A stretch of 64,000 bases of DNA from Cellvibrio sp. OA-2007 (GTDB taxonomy: Bacteria; Pseudomonadota; Gammaproteobacteria; Pseudomonadales; Cellvibrionaceae): NCBI RefSeq assembly GCF_000953825.1, contig NZ_BBUL01000094.1, forward strand, positions 124,001 to 188,000. Reading direction: 5' to 3'. The first letter of the stretch is position 1, and every line of letters begins with the position of its first letter. Below the pieces are notes generated by a model, which saw nothing but the letters and a program-made list of their open reading frames with translations, did no database searches and was not told the origin of the DNA. The position numbers were made by a program, and so were the translations under genes. Below, piece after piece: positions 1 to 9,221 of this stretch.

Positions 1-177
1 AATTTCATAGTCTCCGTATTCCGCCTTGGTGGCATCCAGCGCGAGGCGCAACAGGTGGTATTCGTAGATTTCCTCTTTTGGCGCTATCTCCCCCGACCCA
101 AAGGTAATAACGGTAGGAGCCGCAGCAAATACATTTAGCGCAAACATGGCGATACTTAATATTATTATACGCAACAT
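1..177 (-). CDS. Exported protein, N-terminal part only (solute-binding-like)
   Basis: The first 59 codons of a minus-strand gene that runs off the left edge. The ATG at 177 is preceded by a good ribosome site (AGGTGG, about 6 bases upstream). The protein opens with a hydrophobic signal peptide (MLRIIILSIAMFALNVFAAA) followed by a mature start resembling periplasmic amino-acid-type substrate-binding domains (a short beta strand, then a helix around EYHLLRLALDA). It resembles the N-terminus of the gene at 5036-5902 in style, so both may belong to the same loose family of periplasmic binding-like proteins. The function cannot be settled from this fragment. A TTGTTAAC-containing motif 15 bases upstream is shared with the galT promoter region, which hints at co-regulation with the galactose/agar operon. 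Confidence 0.6.
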   Translation of the reverse strand, partial: MLRIIILSIAMFALNVFAAAPTVITFGSGEIAPKEEIYEYHLLRLALDATKAEYGDYEI

Positions 178-191
178 ACACCACCTGTTAA

Positions 192-208
192 TTGTTAACA
201 TTTTACAC
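192..208. promoter_or_regulatory. Putative operator, copy 1 (TTGTTAACATTTTACAC)
   Basis: A 17-base motif just upstream of the left-edge gene. It matches the motif at 4837-4853 upstream of galT at 16 of 17 positions. The core TTGTTAAC is close to palindromic, as expected for a LacI- or GntR-type operator. The regulator is not in the window, so the role is inferred from recurrence alone. Confidence 0.4.
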
Positions 209-326
209 AATGCTAGCGCCAATACAGGTAGATTGCAATGCCATAAGCGGGAAGTTTTTGCGGAAATTTAAGACCGTTTACGCGAACCTAGGCAGATAGA
301 GGCACGGCGGGAATATGCCTAAAAAC

Positions 327-362
327 GAAAAAAGCACTGCGACATGTGGTATCGCAGCGCCT
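327..362 (-). terminator. Rho-independent terminator of the galT-GH117 operon
   Basis: On the minus strand, GCGCTGCGA and TCGCAGTGC form a 9-bp stem (one G-T pair) with a 9-base loop, followed by a run of six T. It lies directly downstream of the GH117 stop codon. Confidence 0.75.
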
Positions 363-386
363 TTAGAGATATAGATGAAGGACTTA

Positions 387-1481
387 TCAGGATGCTACAT
401 TCTGAAAGGTACCTGGGTCCAATATTTGCCGACGAGTCTTGAAGCGGCAAATATAATTCCAGTTCCATGAGGGATCGTACTTGTGGCACAGCCCCCATGC
501 CAATCCAGCCATAGGATCTTGAGTGTCCGCAGCGGGATCGCGATATAAACCCAACGCCTCTGGTGCACCTTTAATATGCGCCATGATGTCAAAATTAATA
601 CCATCCGATGACCATTGGCAGGTATTTTTTTCGGGCCCATCGGTAGTCAACAAACTGGCGATGCCACCATTCACATGCCATACAACAACCTCATGCCCAC
701 TGTTGGTGATCGGATTAAATTCCGATTTCACATAGGGTCCCTCGATCTTATCGGCAATCGCTACACCATGTTTAATTTCCCGGCCACCAAAGTTCATGCG
801 CTCCCCCATAATTTCACCTTTGTAATAAAGATAAAATTTATTTTGATAAAACATCAAACATGGGTCATGCACTTTATGGCTGTCAAAATCGCCGCGAATT
901 TTGCAATGAAAGCGGTTGTCTTCATCACCATCCCAGACACCATTATCGGCTGGCGTTAAAATGGGAGCTGGACTTTTAACCCAAGGGCCGTAAGGCGAAT
1001 CTGCACTGGCAAGTGCAATGCATTCTTTGGTGCGATTTAAATAAGGTGCCTGAACAGTTTGATAAACCAAATAATAGCGGCCTGCATGAGCCAGAACCTC
1101 AGGTGTAAATACCGCGCGATCATCATAGGAACCAGGCGTACCTGCTACGATCGCAGCACCCTGCTCTTTCCAATCCCAACCATCGCTGGAGGTTGCATGC
1201 CACACTTCAGTTTTATCCCAGGGAAACACTTTAGCGTCAGGATTATTGCTACCAAATCCAACAGTTTCTCCCTCGCCTTTGGTGTACCAAACATGATAAA
1301 CACCGTCGACACTGATAACCGCTGAAGGGTCGCGGCGAATCACGCCTTCTTGATATGCAAAATCACCGCCCAAAGGCTTCACATCAAATTCAAATACCCA
1401 GTCTGCATTTTTTTGGTCGTAGCCGCGCTCAATAGCGCGTAAACTGGCTTTGCTTAATTTTTTTTCTGGAAGATCACCCAT
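387..1481 (-). CDS. GH117 alpha-1,3-(3,6-anhydro-L-galactosidase) (neoagarobiose hydrolase)
   Basis: A cytoplasmic enzyme that cleaves neoagarobiose or odd-numbered agar oligosaccharides from the non-reducing end, releasing 3,6-anhydro-L-galactose and D-galactose. At 364 residues it has the usual length of the family and no signal peptide. The whole chain matches the five-bladed beta-propeller GH117 pattern, with the N-terminal helical arm ([16 protein letters not shown]) and the conserved acidic motifs RRDPSAV (near residue 50), [10 protein letters not shown] (near 120), VHDPCLMF (near 205) and SGHEV (near 262). These carry the Asp, His and Glu residues that build the active site in known members. 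It is the last gene of the operon galT-galK-dgoK-GH117, 70 bases after dgoK. The context supports it: galactokinase and uridylyltransferase use the galactose released, and the 2-keto-3-deoxygalactonate kinase is a late step of anhydrogalactose breakdown. Confidence 0.92.
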   Translation of the reverse strand: MGDLPEKKLSKASLRAIERGYDQKNADWVFEFDVKPLGGDFAYQEGVIRRDPSAVISVDGVYHVWYTKGEGETVGFGSNNPDAKVFPWDKTEVWHATSSDGWDWKEQGAAIVAGTPGSYDDRAVFTPEVLAHAGRYYLVYQTVQAPYLNRTKECIALASADSPYGPWVKSPAPILTPADNGVWDGDEDNRFHCKIRGDFDSHKVHDPCLMFYQNKFYLYYKGEIMGERMNFGGREIKHGVAIADKIEGPYVKSEFNPITNSGHEVVVWHVNGGIASLLTTDGPEKNTCQWSSDGINFDIMAHIKGAPEALGLYRDPAADTQDPMAGLAWGLCHKYDPSWNWNYICRFKTRRQILDPGTFQNVAS

Positions 1482-1554
1482 ATCTCACTCACTTTTTAAA
1501 ATGATGACTTGAACTATTTTTGTCAGGTTCAGTGTTTATCAGGAGCAAGGCTTA

Positions 1555-2484
1555 TCAGGCGCGACGTTCTAGCGAATGATTCCTGAAAAATCGATTCGCC
1601 AATAACATTGCCCCCTGCGCTGCTATCAAAGCTCCCTGATACTTAACCGATTTGCCTTGGTAAATTTGTATTGCTTTAGCATAGCTATCCACTAAATGAT
1701 CAGCACCGACCAGATGTATTTTTTTTCCTTTACCATAAAGATGCATTGCCGCTTTTACCTCAGCGCCAATCAATACACCCGATAAGTATGCGGCACTCAC
1801 ATTTTTTTCATGCAGACCTGCTAACATTCTGGAGCGGGCACTGAACATCAAATTCAATAAAAAAGTATCTCTCGTATTGGCCTTAACGCCTTGAACAAAT
1901 GCAGCTTCATCGTGAATTTGTGTACCACTCACCAACAAACTCTGCGCACATAAACTGCCAAAGAGCTCGCCCGAAAATGCTGTGTAAAAATCAACGATTT
2001 CTCCCTGCTTAAGCAGCACCCATTTCGAGTGGGTTCCCGGTAAACATATGAGCGCCTCTTTTAACTCTGCTTTGCTCGCCTGCTGCATCCAGCCCACTAT
2101 TTGGGTTTCCTCCCCGCGCATGACATCGGGCAGGCCTGCTCGCACAAGAGTTTTCACGCCTGGGACTATATAGGCATTCACTGCACCCACTTGAATGTTG
2201 ATTAACTGCTCAGCCAATTGATAAGGATTCACGGGGCATTCAATATAAGGCGTTTCATACAAGCCAACATTGGAACCCACCGCCCCGCTCATTACAATCG
2301 GCGCATTCGCATACTGCGCGGGCAACTGCGCAATCGCATTCATTAAACATTGCTCAAGTTCAGCGCGCGATGAATGATTAACACCTATAGCCTGGGTAAG
2401 GTTATACACAATATCGCCCAGGGTGTTTACCACCTGCAGCCGAAAATTGGTGCCGCCCCAATCAATGGCAATTATTTCACCCAA
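1555..2484 (-). CDS. dgoK: 2-dehydro-3-deoxygalactonokinase
   Basis: Phosphorylates 2-keto-3-deoxygalactonate with ATP. Next to a GH117 gene the likely substrate is the keto-deoxy-galactonate made from 3,6-anhydro-L-galactose; in other bacteria the same family serves D-galactonate. The N-terminal phosphate-binding motif (IAIDWGGTNFRL) and the later LPGTHSKWV and GALIAAQGA segments are typical of DgoK. No ATG fits the reading frame. A GTG at 2502 is possible, but a TTG at 2484 has an ideally spaced GAGGG ribosome site 7 bases upstream and gives the usual short N-terminus (309 residues), so I chose it. It lies about 50 bases after galK and is co-directional. Confidence 0.87.
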   Translation of the reverse strand: MGEIIAIDWGGTNFRLQVVNTLGDIVYNLTQAIGVNHSSRAELEQCLMNAIAQLPAQYANAPIVMSGAVGSNVGLYETPYIECPVNPYQLAEQLINIQVGAVNAYIVPGVKTLVRAGLPDVMRGEETQIVGWMQQASKAELKEALICLPGTHSKWVLLKQGEIVDFYTAFSGELFGSLCAQSLLVSGTQIHDEAAFVQGVKANTRDTFLLNLMFSARSRMLAGLHEKNVSAAYLSGVLIGAEVKAAMHLYGKGKKIHLVGADHLVDSYAKAIQIYQGKSVKYQGALIAAQGAMLLANRFFRNHSLERRA

Positions 2485-2535
2485 GATATAACCCTCATGC
2501 ACGCAAGCATTAGTACAAAATTGGCGAAGAGAATA

Positions 2536-3693
2536 TTAACTTTCCAAGGCCACTAAACTAGCGCCCTGCTCTGACGTACAAATAAAAGGAGTTGCAATTA
2601 AACCCGTTTTTAATTGGTAATCCGCGAGAATGGGCGCCACTATAGACAGCTTTTGTTGTGGCACCAAAGCGACAATACAGCCACCAAAACCGCCGCCGGT
2701 CATACGCACACCGCCATCAAAGCCCAATTCTTTATCCAGCGCTGCCACTAAATAATCAATCTCAGTTGTGGTGATCTCAAACAAATCGCGCATGGACACA
2801 TGGCTCTCTGCCATAAGCTGACTTAACAGCGCAACATTATTGGTTGCCAAGGCCTCAGCTGCTTTCAGGGTTCGCTCATTCTCTTCAATTACATGTTGCG
2901 CGCGTTTGCGCACCAGGTCAGGTAATTGATGCGCAGCACTAAAAAACTGGTCTTTAGTTACATCACGCAAAACGGGTTGATTAAAAAATTTTGCTGCTGC
3001 CGCACATTGCTCACGACGTAAATTATATTCGCTGTCAACCAAACCTCTTTTTACGCCCGAGTTGATGATAACAATCGACAATTGTGACGGCATAAGGATT
3101 GGTTTAGTTTCCAGACTGCGGCAGTCGATGAGTAATGCATGACCTTGTTTTCCGCCAGCCGATACCAGTTGATCCATAATGCCGCAGGCGCAGCCGACAT
3201 AATTATTTTCCGCTGCCTGACCAATTAAGGCCAATTCGGTGGCCGGAATTTGAATGCCAGCAACAGTTAAAAGCGCCTGCGCTAAGGCCACCTCCAATGA
3301 TGCTGAAGAACTTAAACCTGCGCCTTGCGGGACATTGCCCGACACCACCAAATTACAACCTTTGAGCTGATAACCGCGATCTATCAGAGTGCGCACTACG
3401 GCACGGACATAATTACTCCACATCTGGGTCGGGTGAGCTTCATAGAGAGAGTTCAACGCAAACTCATCGGTCTGCCCGGCGTAATCCAGCGCAATCACTT
3501 TAATTAAATTATCTTGCCGCACAGAAGTGGCAACCAGCGTGAAAAAATCAATCGCTGCTGGCAATACAAAACCATCGTTATAGTCTGTGTGCTCGCCGAT
3601 CAAATTCACTCGCCCCGGCGCTTTGGAAACAAAATCCGGCAATTGATCAAAATGCTCGGTAAAACACTGGGTAACATTTTCCAACATAGTCAT
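2536..3693 (-). CDS. galK: Galactokinase
   Basis: A GHMP-family kinase that converts alpha-D-galactose and ATP to galactose-1-phosphate in the cytoplasm, the entry step of the Leloir pathway. It shows the galactokinase signature GRVNLIGEHTDYN near residue 27, the glycine-rich ATP loop GAGLSSSASLEVA near residue 124 and the C-terminal GGFGGC motif near residue 333. At 385 residues it has the normal length. An in-frame TTG at 3699 exists, but the ATG at 3693 has an AAGG ribosome site 9 bases upstream. It follows galT by 13 bases, so the two are very likely co-transcribed. The galactose would come from the GH117 reaction or from other galactans. Confidence 0.95.
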   Translation of the reverse strand: MTMLENVTQCFTEHFDQLPDFVSKAPGRVNLIGEHTDYNDGFVLPAAIDFFTLVATSVRQDNLIKVIALDYAGQTDEFALNSLYEAHPTQMWSNYVRAVVRTLIDRGYQLKGCNLVVSGNVPQGAGLSSSASLEVALAQALLTVAGIQIPATELALIGQAAENNYVGCACGIMDQLVSAGGKQGHALLIDCRSLETKPILMPSQLSIVIINSGVKRGLVDSEYNLRREQCAAAAKFFNQPVLRDVTKDQFFSAAHQLPDLVRKRAQHVIEENERTLKAAEALATNNVALLSQLMAESHVSMRDLFEITTTEIDYLVAALDKELGFDGGVRMTGGGFGGCIVALVPQQKLSIVAPILADYQLKTGLIATPFICTSEQGASLVALES

Positions 3694-3706
3694 AACCAAT
3701 TACCTT

Positions 3707-4759
3707 TTAATCTGTAGATGCCGCATTTTTATAGTGAATAGCGGATTGATCGCGCAAATACTGCGCCGCTTGTTCAGGAGTAATATCGCGCTGAACTTCA
3801 CCCAGCATTTCGTAACCCACCATGAATTTTTTGATAGATGCCGAGCGCAATAACGGTGGATAAAAATGGGCGTGCAACTGCCAATGGCTATGGTCTTCTG
3901 CGGTAAAAGGTGCGCAATGCCACCCCATGCTGTAGGGAAAGGAGGTTTTAAATAGATTGTCGTAACGCGTTGTTAATTGAATCAAAATATCGGCCAGTGA
4001 TTCACGCTCCAACAAAGAAAGGCTCAACATATCAGGCACATGACGCAGTGGTAAGAGCAGCGTTTCAAATGGCCAGCTGGCCCAATAAGGCACGACCACT
4101 AACCAATCCTGATTTTGCACCACAATACGTTCTTTAAAGGCCAACTCTTGCTGCGCATAATCCAACAACATAGGACGTTGATGCTTATGTTGATACGCAA
4201 GCTGCTTTTCATCTTCCCGCTGCGGCAATGTCGGCACAGAACCTGTTGCCCAAACTTGTCCATGGGGATGAGGGTTAGAGCAGCCGTTGATCGCGCCTTT
4301 ATTTTCAAAAATCTGCACCCAAGAATGATTCTCACCCAGTTCGCGATACAAATCGCACCAGGTATCGATAAGCTCTGTCACTGCCGTCTGGGACATTTCT
4401 GGCAGGGTTTTATTGTGACTTTCGGAATAACAAATCACACGGCTGGTGCCGCGCTCACTCTCGGCACAAAACAAATCGCTACTGCTTTGATAATCCCTAT
4501 CTTCCGGCTCCAGTGCCGCAAAGTCATTGGTAAACACATAAGCACCGACATAATTGTCATTCACCGTACCATTGATGCGGGTATTGCCCGGGCATAAATA
4601 GCAAGACGAGTCATAGGCAGGTTTATCATCCACCGCCAGCTCTTCAATTTGCCCCTGCCATGGGCGCTTGGCCCTGTGGGGTGAGACCAATACCCAGTCA
4701 CCCGTTAGCGGATTAAACCGACGGTGCGGGTAATCACTCAATACAAACACTGGTTTCAT
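3707..4759 (-). CDS. galT: Galactose-1-phosphate uridylyltransferase
   Basis: Exchanges UMP between UDP-glucose and galactose-1-phosphate. A HIT-superfamily enzyme of 350 residues, close to the E. coli length. The active-site motif is NPHPHGQVW (His-Pro-His). The N-terminal [24 protein letters not shown] block and the metal-binding CYLCPGN segment (zinc-type GalT) are clear. The frame can be extended to a TTG at 4771; the ATG at 4759 gives the usual N-terminus (MKPVFVL). It is the first gene of the minus-strand operon; the upstream gap carries the shared TTGTTAAC motif. galE and galM are not in the window. Confidence 0.95.
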   Translation of the reverse strand: MKPVFVLSDYPHRRFNPLTGDWVLVSPHRAKRPWQGQIEELAVDDKPAYDSSCYLCPGNTRINGTVNDNYVGAYVFTNDFAALEPEDRDYQSSSDLFCAESERGTSRVICYSESHNKTLPEMSQTAVTELIDTWCDLYRELGENHSWVQIFENKGAINGCSNPHPHGQVWATGSVPTLPQREDEKQLAYQHKHQRPMLLDYAQQELAFKERIVVQNQDWLVVVPYWASWPFETLLLPLRHVPDMLSLSLLERESLADILIQLTTRYDNLFKTSFPYSMGWHCAPFTAEDHSHWQLHAHFYPPLLRSASIKKFMVGYEMLGEVQRDITPEQAAQYLRDQSAIHYKNAASTD

Positions 4760-4836
4760 ATATCTATCCAACTAATGCCAATTATCCGACTGAAGGACCA
4801 CCATGCAGATGTACCACAAGCCGCCAATATTGCCTA

Positions 4837-4853
4837 TTGTTAACAATTTACAC
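4837..4853. promoter_or_regulatory. Putative operator, copy 2 (TTGTTAACAATTTACAC), galT promoter region
   Basis: A 17-base motif about 80 bases upstream of galT. It differs by one base from the motif at 192-208 in front of the left-edge gene. Two near-identical copies bracketing the galactose/agar operon suggest a local sugar-responsive regulator. The rest of the 276-base gap holds no visible gene. Confidence 0.45.
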
Positions 4854-5035
4854 CATTAAAATAAAATATGCACCTACAATAAGCCGATAAATCACACATT
4901 CTTACCTGCCACACTTCACGAGCTCACCAATACAGGTTAAATGGCCAGCAGCAAGCGCGAAAAAAATAATGCCAAGTAAACTCACCCAATCCATGGCGAT
5001 AAAGAAGCCTATTAATAGCAGAGAGGTGTATTCAC

Positions 5036-5902
5036 TTACATAAGTGATGGCAGCGGGAACCAATATTTGGGATTGGTAGGCAGGAGATTCGTATCGATTA
5101 AAGGATTGTTAATATAGATAACCTTGCGCGTAGAAAGATTGACGCGCTCAACTACAGCCTGAATCATGCGGGATTGATAAAACAAACGATCATAGCTACC
5201 GTCATTGAGCGCACGCTCCATACCGGATGAAATCAAATCGTAAAGCACTTTATTTTCTGTCGACACATAAAAAAACATTGCAGATGGATAAACTAATAGC
5301 AGATTTTTTTCCACCTCAAGCTGAAGCTCGGCGCGATGTTCAAGATCCAGCCAAGGTTCATGCACCGCCAAGGACATATAATCAAAACGATGACTGGCCA
5401 ACATCGACCATAGGTTTCGCCCTTGTGCTGCCGTGACAACCGGAATTCCAGCGGCTTGCAGTATTTTTGTATCAGACCAAAAATAACCCTGCCCCGCCGT
5501 TAACTTACGCAAATCCTCTAGTGTTTTTATAGAATCAAATCGACTCTGATCACCCTTGCGAATTACAAAAATTCGATACCCCAGCAACCCTTTAAAAATA
5601 GGGATTTTTATTGGTTGCAGATTTTTATCCAAGGGGTTAGATGCCGACGACCACTTTAGGCTTAAGCTTCCCTCTTCTACGCGGCGGGTTTTTCTCGCAT
5701 CAGTAATAACTTGCCCTAATTGGGTCAAGCAAACATTGATGCCCGTTTTTGACAAAGACAACACCAAAAGATCATAGATGAGCTGATCTTTCTCTGATTC
5801 AATTAGTGGAATCGTTGCTGTTACAGAACAACCATGACAGATATAACTATTCAATAATATGAAACAAAAAAAAGCATAGTTTATTATTGTATTTTTACGC
5901 AT
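5036..5902 (-). CDS. Periplasmic solute-binding-like protein, function unknown
   Basis: An exported protein of about 288 residues with an N-terminal hydrophobic segment (residues 8-21) ending near Gly-Cys. The mature part resembles the type II periplasmic binding fold used by amino-acid-type substrate-binding proteins: about 12 residues in there is a helix-rich SEKDQLIYDLLVLSLSK stretch, then LEDLRKLTAGQGYFW near the middle and a late SGMERALNDGSYDRLF helix. That last motif is typical of the C-terminal lobe. No permease or ATPase gene is nearby, so transport is uncertain; stand-alone members of this family can be sensors or orphan binding proteins. The start could also be TTG at 5911 or 5908, both closer to the AAAGG ribosome site; I give the ATG. 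Confidence 0.6.
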   Translation of the reverse strand: MRKNTIINYAFFCFILLNSYICHGCSVTATIPLIESEKDQLIYDLLVLSLSKTGINVCLTQLGQVITDARKTRRVEEGSLSLKWSSASNPLDKNLQPIKIPIFKGLLGYRIFVIRKGDQSRFDSIKTLEDLRKLTAGQGYFWSDTKILQAAGIPVVTAAQGRNLWSMLASHRFDYMSLAVHEPWLDLEHRAELQLEVEKNLLLVYPSAMFFYVSTENKVLYDLISSGMERALNDGSYDRLFYQSRMIQAVVERVNLSTRKVIYINNPLIDTNLLPTNPKYWFPLPSLM

Positions 5903-6076
5903 CGGCAACAATTGACCTTTGTGATAGTGAAATCACCTATAACAACTGATTACACCCATTGATTCTTTATCCTTATAGAATATACCTGAATATATAATTG
6001 TCGAACGTTTAAATTTTTCATTAAACGCTCGCAACAGACTCAAAATGGAATAACACTTTAGAATGAGCGGCTAGCC

Positions 6077-7156
6077 TTACAGCCGCTCCAATTTAAACGG
6101 ATAGGTTTGATTTGCTCGCCACTGACCCACATACAAGTTTTCATCCTCATCCACACAGAGTGCGTGACAGTGGTTGAATACATCCCAGGTGCTGCGCATA
6201 GGTTGCAAAACACCATTGCGATATTCAGGTTGAGTACCACCCAGATTGGCGACAACACGATTATTGCGATCGAACACACTAATAAAACCTGAATCATCGG
6301 CATTTTTTCCATCGATGTGCGACCAACATACCGGGGCAAAAAAATGATCGGCGCTAAACACCGGCCCACCTATGTAAGCTCCGGCTACATCGATTGCTCC
6401 GCGATAATCGCCATTGAGTTCAAATAATTTTAATGCTCGCTCTGCCCGTGAGCTCACCATCAAATGCGGATCTTGCGGATTGCGTAAATCCACTTCTATG
6501 CCGTGGGTGTTTTTTAAATTGTGTGCAGGGTTGGCATTATCGCCACCACCCCAGTGACGAATGTAACGCCCGTTGGCGTCGTACTGCAGAAGATAATCCG
6601 AGCCGTAGCCATCGGTAATGTAGAGATCGCCATTGGGCGCCACCGCTATGTCGGTCGGGCGAAAAGGTTGATCCGGGCGATAGACCCCAATGGTTTGTGG
6701 ATGGCCAATGGTATAAATCAAACGGCCATCCAAGGTGAGTTTGGCAATAAAGCCGCTTTGCGCAATGACTTTATTATAGGGTGATGCCCAATCGTCGGTA
6801 GATTTGCCATCCCAATTGCGATTCAGCACCCAGCCGCTATCCACCAAATAAATAACATCTTCACCGTTTTCATTAACAATGCGCAGCGCATGTGCTCCCG
6901 GAAATTGCGTGCCCCAGGCATCGAGCAATTTGCCGTCCTTGTTATACACAATCACGTTATTGCGCGGATGATCGGTCACCATCACTATGCGCCCCTGCGA
7001 ATCCATCGCCAAGCCATGACAATTTTCTACCGGCGTTTTTTGCGCATCAAGCAAACCCCAGTGACTATTAACGCGATATTGAAAATCGCCCTGCCCTACA
7101 ATCAGACCATGTGGATCAATATTGGATTTGGGCAAGGGAATATTTTGCTTAATCAT
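6077..7156 (-). CDS. NHL-repeat beta-propeller protein
   Basis: A protein of about 359 residues built of NHL repeats. Blades are seen as recurring motifs such as HGLAMDSQGRIVMVT, RPTDIAVAPNGDLYITDGYG, THGIEVDLRNP and HALCVDEDENLYVGQW. Six-bladed propellers of this type include peptidyl-hydroxyglycine lyases and other lyase- or lactonase-like enzymes; which one applies here is unknown. The frame is open upstream to 7270, but that part is cysteine-rich nonsense overlapping the preceding gene and a terminator. The ATG at 7156 (GGAG about 11 bases upstream) gives a clean start. No signal peptide remains with this start. It follows the phytanoyl-CoA dioxygenase-like gene on the same strand, and both are divergent from an IclR regulator, so they may share a catabolic pathway. 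Confidence 0.7.
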   Translation of the reverse strand: MIKQNIPLPKSNIDPHGLIVGQGDFQYRVNSHWGLLDAQKTPVENCHGLAMDSQGRIVMVTDHPRNNVIVYNKDGKLLDAWGTQFPGAHALRIVNENGEDVIYLVDSGWVLNRNWDGKSTDDWASPYNKVIAQSGFIAKLTLDGRLIYTIGHPQTIGVYRPDQPFRPTDIAVAPNGDLYITDGYGSDYLLQYDANGRYIRHWGGGDNANPAHNLKNTHGIEVDLRNPQDPHLMVSSRAERALKLFELNGDYRGAIDVAGAYIGGPVFSADHFFAPVCWSHIDGKNADDSGFISVFDRNNRVVANLGGTQPEYRNGVLQPMRSTWDVFNHCHALCVDEDENLYVGQWRANQTYPFKLERL

Positions 7157-7182
7157 TGGCGGGCAAGCTCCAAATAAAACAA

Positions 7183-7217
7183 TAAAAAAGCTCTGCCGAA
7201 CACTACTCCGGCAGAGC
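7183..7217 (-). terminator. Terminator between the PhyH-like and NHL genes
   Basis: On the minus strand a perfect 9-bp stem (GCTCTGCCG with CGGCAGAGC) with a 10-base loop is followed by a run of six T. It sits in the 98-base gap between the two co-directional genes, so NHL expression probably needs read-through or its own promoter. Confidence 0.8.
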
Positions 7218-7254
7218 AATAACCAACAACAACAATAACAACAGCATGAAAAAA

Positions 7255-8019
7255 CTATGCGGCTTTCCAATTCAGAATGGCGTCATCATCAACGGGGTAC
7301 AAAGGATAATAAATCGCTTCGTTTTCCTGGAACGCCTGATTGGTGATGGCGTTGTAGGCACAAATCATGGACCAGCGCGGTTCGGATGAGCGATTCTCAT
7401 TGGATTTGTGCAGCAAATTGCAATGGAAAAACAAGGTATCACCCGGCTCCAATTCAACATTGATCAGCTCGTGATATTTCATTGCTTCGTTCACAAACAA
7501 CATATCAGCACCTTTTTGATCACCGGTTTTGCTGTGATCCAAACGCCCTAAATGATGCGATCCTTTCAACACTTGTAAACAGCCGTTCTCTACCGTTGCA
7601 CGGTTAATTGCCACCATACAACTCAAGGACTTTGGATACAGCATAAGGTTATCGCGATGCCAGTAACCAAAATCCTGATGCCATTCCCAAGCGCCGCCCA
7701 CAAAGGGTTCTTTCATCATAATTTTGGTACTGGTGTGATAAATCGGCTCGCCAATTAAGGTTTCTGCCGTATCTACCAAACGACGACCACGGGAAAACAT
7801 GCTGTAAAAATCATCGCCCGTTTGTTGCCACAAGCACACCTTGCTCACCTTTCCTGTGCCATCTTTTTTCTGCCAGGCGCGCTCATTTAATGAATCGTCA
7901 TTAAAGGCGGCATCCTGTAAGCGTTTGATTTCTTCTGGCGTGTAGTAGCCACGCACAATCACATAGCCATCGCGATGGTAGGCATCAATCTGTTCTTGAG
8001 TCAGTTTTCTTGCGTTCAT
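7255..8019 (-). CDS. Phytanoyl-CoA dioxygenase family protein (Fe(II)/2-oxoglutarate oxygenase)
   Basis: A 254-residue member of the PhyH family of Fe(II)/2-oxoglutarate-dependent oxygenases. It starts with the typical TQEQIDAYHRDGYVIVRGYY segment. The iron-binding facial triad is visible: His and Asp in WHQDFGYWH (near residue 115) and the distal His in FFHCNLLHKSNEN (near residue 200), followed by the Arg region that binds 2-oxoglutarate. The substrate is unknown; bacterial relatives hydroxylate small molecules such as ectoine or phosphonates. It is divergent from the IclR regulator across a 280-base gap and upstream of the NHL gene. Confidence 0.85.
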   Translation of the reverse strand: MNARKLTQEQIDAYHRDGYVIVRGYYTPEEIKRLQDAAFNDDSLNERAWQKKDGTGKVSKVCLWQQTGDDFYSMFSRGRRLVDTAETLIGEPIYHTSTKIMMKEPFVGGAWEWHQDFGYWHRDNLMLYPKSLSCMVAINRATVENGCLQVLKGSHHLGRLDHSKTGDQKGADMLFVNEAMKYHELINVELEPGDTLFFHCNLLHKSNENRSSEPRWSMICAYNAITNQAFQENEAIYYPLYPVDDDAILNWKAA

Positions 8020-8299
8020 TATCTGGTCTCCAAGGGGTTATGTCTGCACGCTCGCATTGTCAACAATCATCATTCAACAAATAGCAAAAGGCAAGCATTT
8101 TATTTATATATGAATATTCTATTTCTATAAAAATAAAGATACCTATACTCAAAACCGGTAATTTCTGTTTATTTGAGGGCGGATAGGGTATTTTTGTGAA
8201 TGAACTAATTTGCGGGTACGCCAGTTGATGGGCAAGAATGCATGGCTTACTTCACCCTGAAAAATCGAGCTAAAAACCAGACAACAGGACCGAACGACT

Positions 8300-9070
8300 T
8301 TGACTACTGCAAGCAATAAATACGCGGTTCCCGCGCTGGATAAAGGGCTGGATATATTGGAATACCTGGTGACTCAGGAGCTGCCCAAATCTCAAACCGA
8401 GATCGCCCAGGGCTTGGGGCGCAACCCCAATGATATTTATCGGGTACTGGTTGGTTTGGAGGCGCGGGGTTATTTAGTGAGAGATGAGCTATCAGGGCGC
8501 TATCGGCTGTCGCTCAAGCTGTACAACCTATCGCGCAGTATTTCGCCTATCGATCAAATGCGCCAATGCGCCCTGCCCTATATGGAAGATCTGGCGGTCA
8601 ACATTGGCCAATCCTGCTATTTGGCCATGCTCTACCAAAGCCAGACCATGATTATTGTGCACGCGCGCGGCCACAGCCCTATCTCGCTCAATATGAGCGA
8701 AGGCTCCCTATTCCCCACCATGACAACCACAGCGGGCAAGGTATTACTTGCCAATAGCAACCCAGCCGTGCGCGATATGATTTTGGAGCGCGACGCCGAC
8801 TACGCCAAACTCAGTAAAAATAAACGCGCGGCACTTATCGCCGAACTGGAAACGATAAAACACCATGGCTATCTCGCAGCACAAAGCCCTTTTATTGAAG
8901 GCGCCACCGATTTTGCCGCGCTCATTGGTAGACCAGAAGGCAAAGTAATTGCAGCACTGGCTATTTCACCACTCAAATCACACTGGAGTACCGATATAGC
9001 CCAGGAAGAACTGCACACACGAGTAGTGACCACTGCAAATAAAATTGCTCAACAGTTGGGGGATTTGTAA
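8300..9070 (+). CDS. IclR-family transcriptional regulator
   Basis: A 256-residue regulator with the N-terminal winged helix-turn-helix (ALDKGLDILEYLV ... KSQTEIAQGLGRNPNDIYRVLVGLEARGYLVRD) and the C-terminal IclR effector domain (MTTTAGKVLLA near residue 140, AALAISPLK near the end). No ATG is available; the start is a TTG at 8300 with ACAGGA about 10 bases upstream. It probably controls the divergent PhyH-like and NHL genes. IclR regulators commonly sense a small catabolic intermediate, so the neighbours' substrate is a reasonable guess for the effector. Confidence 0.88.
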   Translation: MTTASNKYAVPALDKGLDILEYLVTQELPKSQTEIAQGLGRNPNDIYRVLVGLEARGYLVRDELSGRYRLSLKLYNLSRSISPIDQMRQCALPYMEDLAVNIGQSCYLAMLYQSQTMIIVHARGHSPISLNMSEGSLFPTMTTTAGKVLLANSNPAVRDMILERDADYAKLSKNKRAALIAELETIKHHGYLAAQSPFIEGATDFAALIGRPEGKVIAALAISPLKSHWSTDIAQEELHTRVVTTANKIAQQLGDL

Positions 9071-9221
9071 CTCGCAGCCTCCCGTCATCAGTTTTTTGTC
9101 AACATTTAACTATCGCCAATAAAGACACTAGGTTAAAGTTTAGGCTCGGCCGCACCAAGTAGCACATAAAAGCGCTGTTTTATGCCGCCATACCTACGGT
9201 TATAACTTTATGGTGAGTTAG

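Noticed and set aside
7157-7270. Cys-rich N-terminal extension of the NHL protein
   Set aside because: It covers a terminator hairpin and the end of the preceding gene; the run of Cys comes from a repetitive AAC/TTG stretch.
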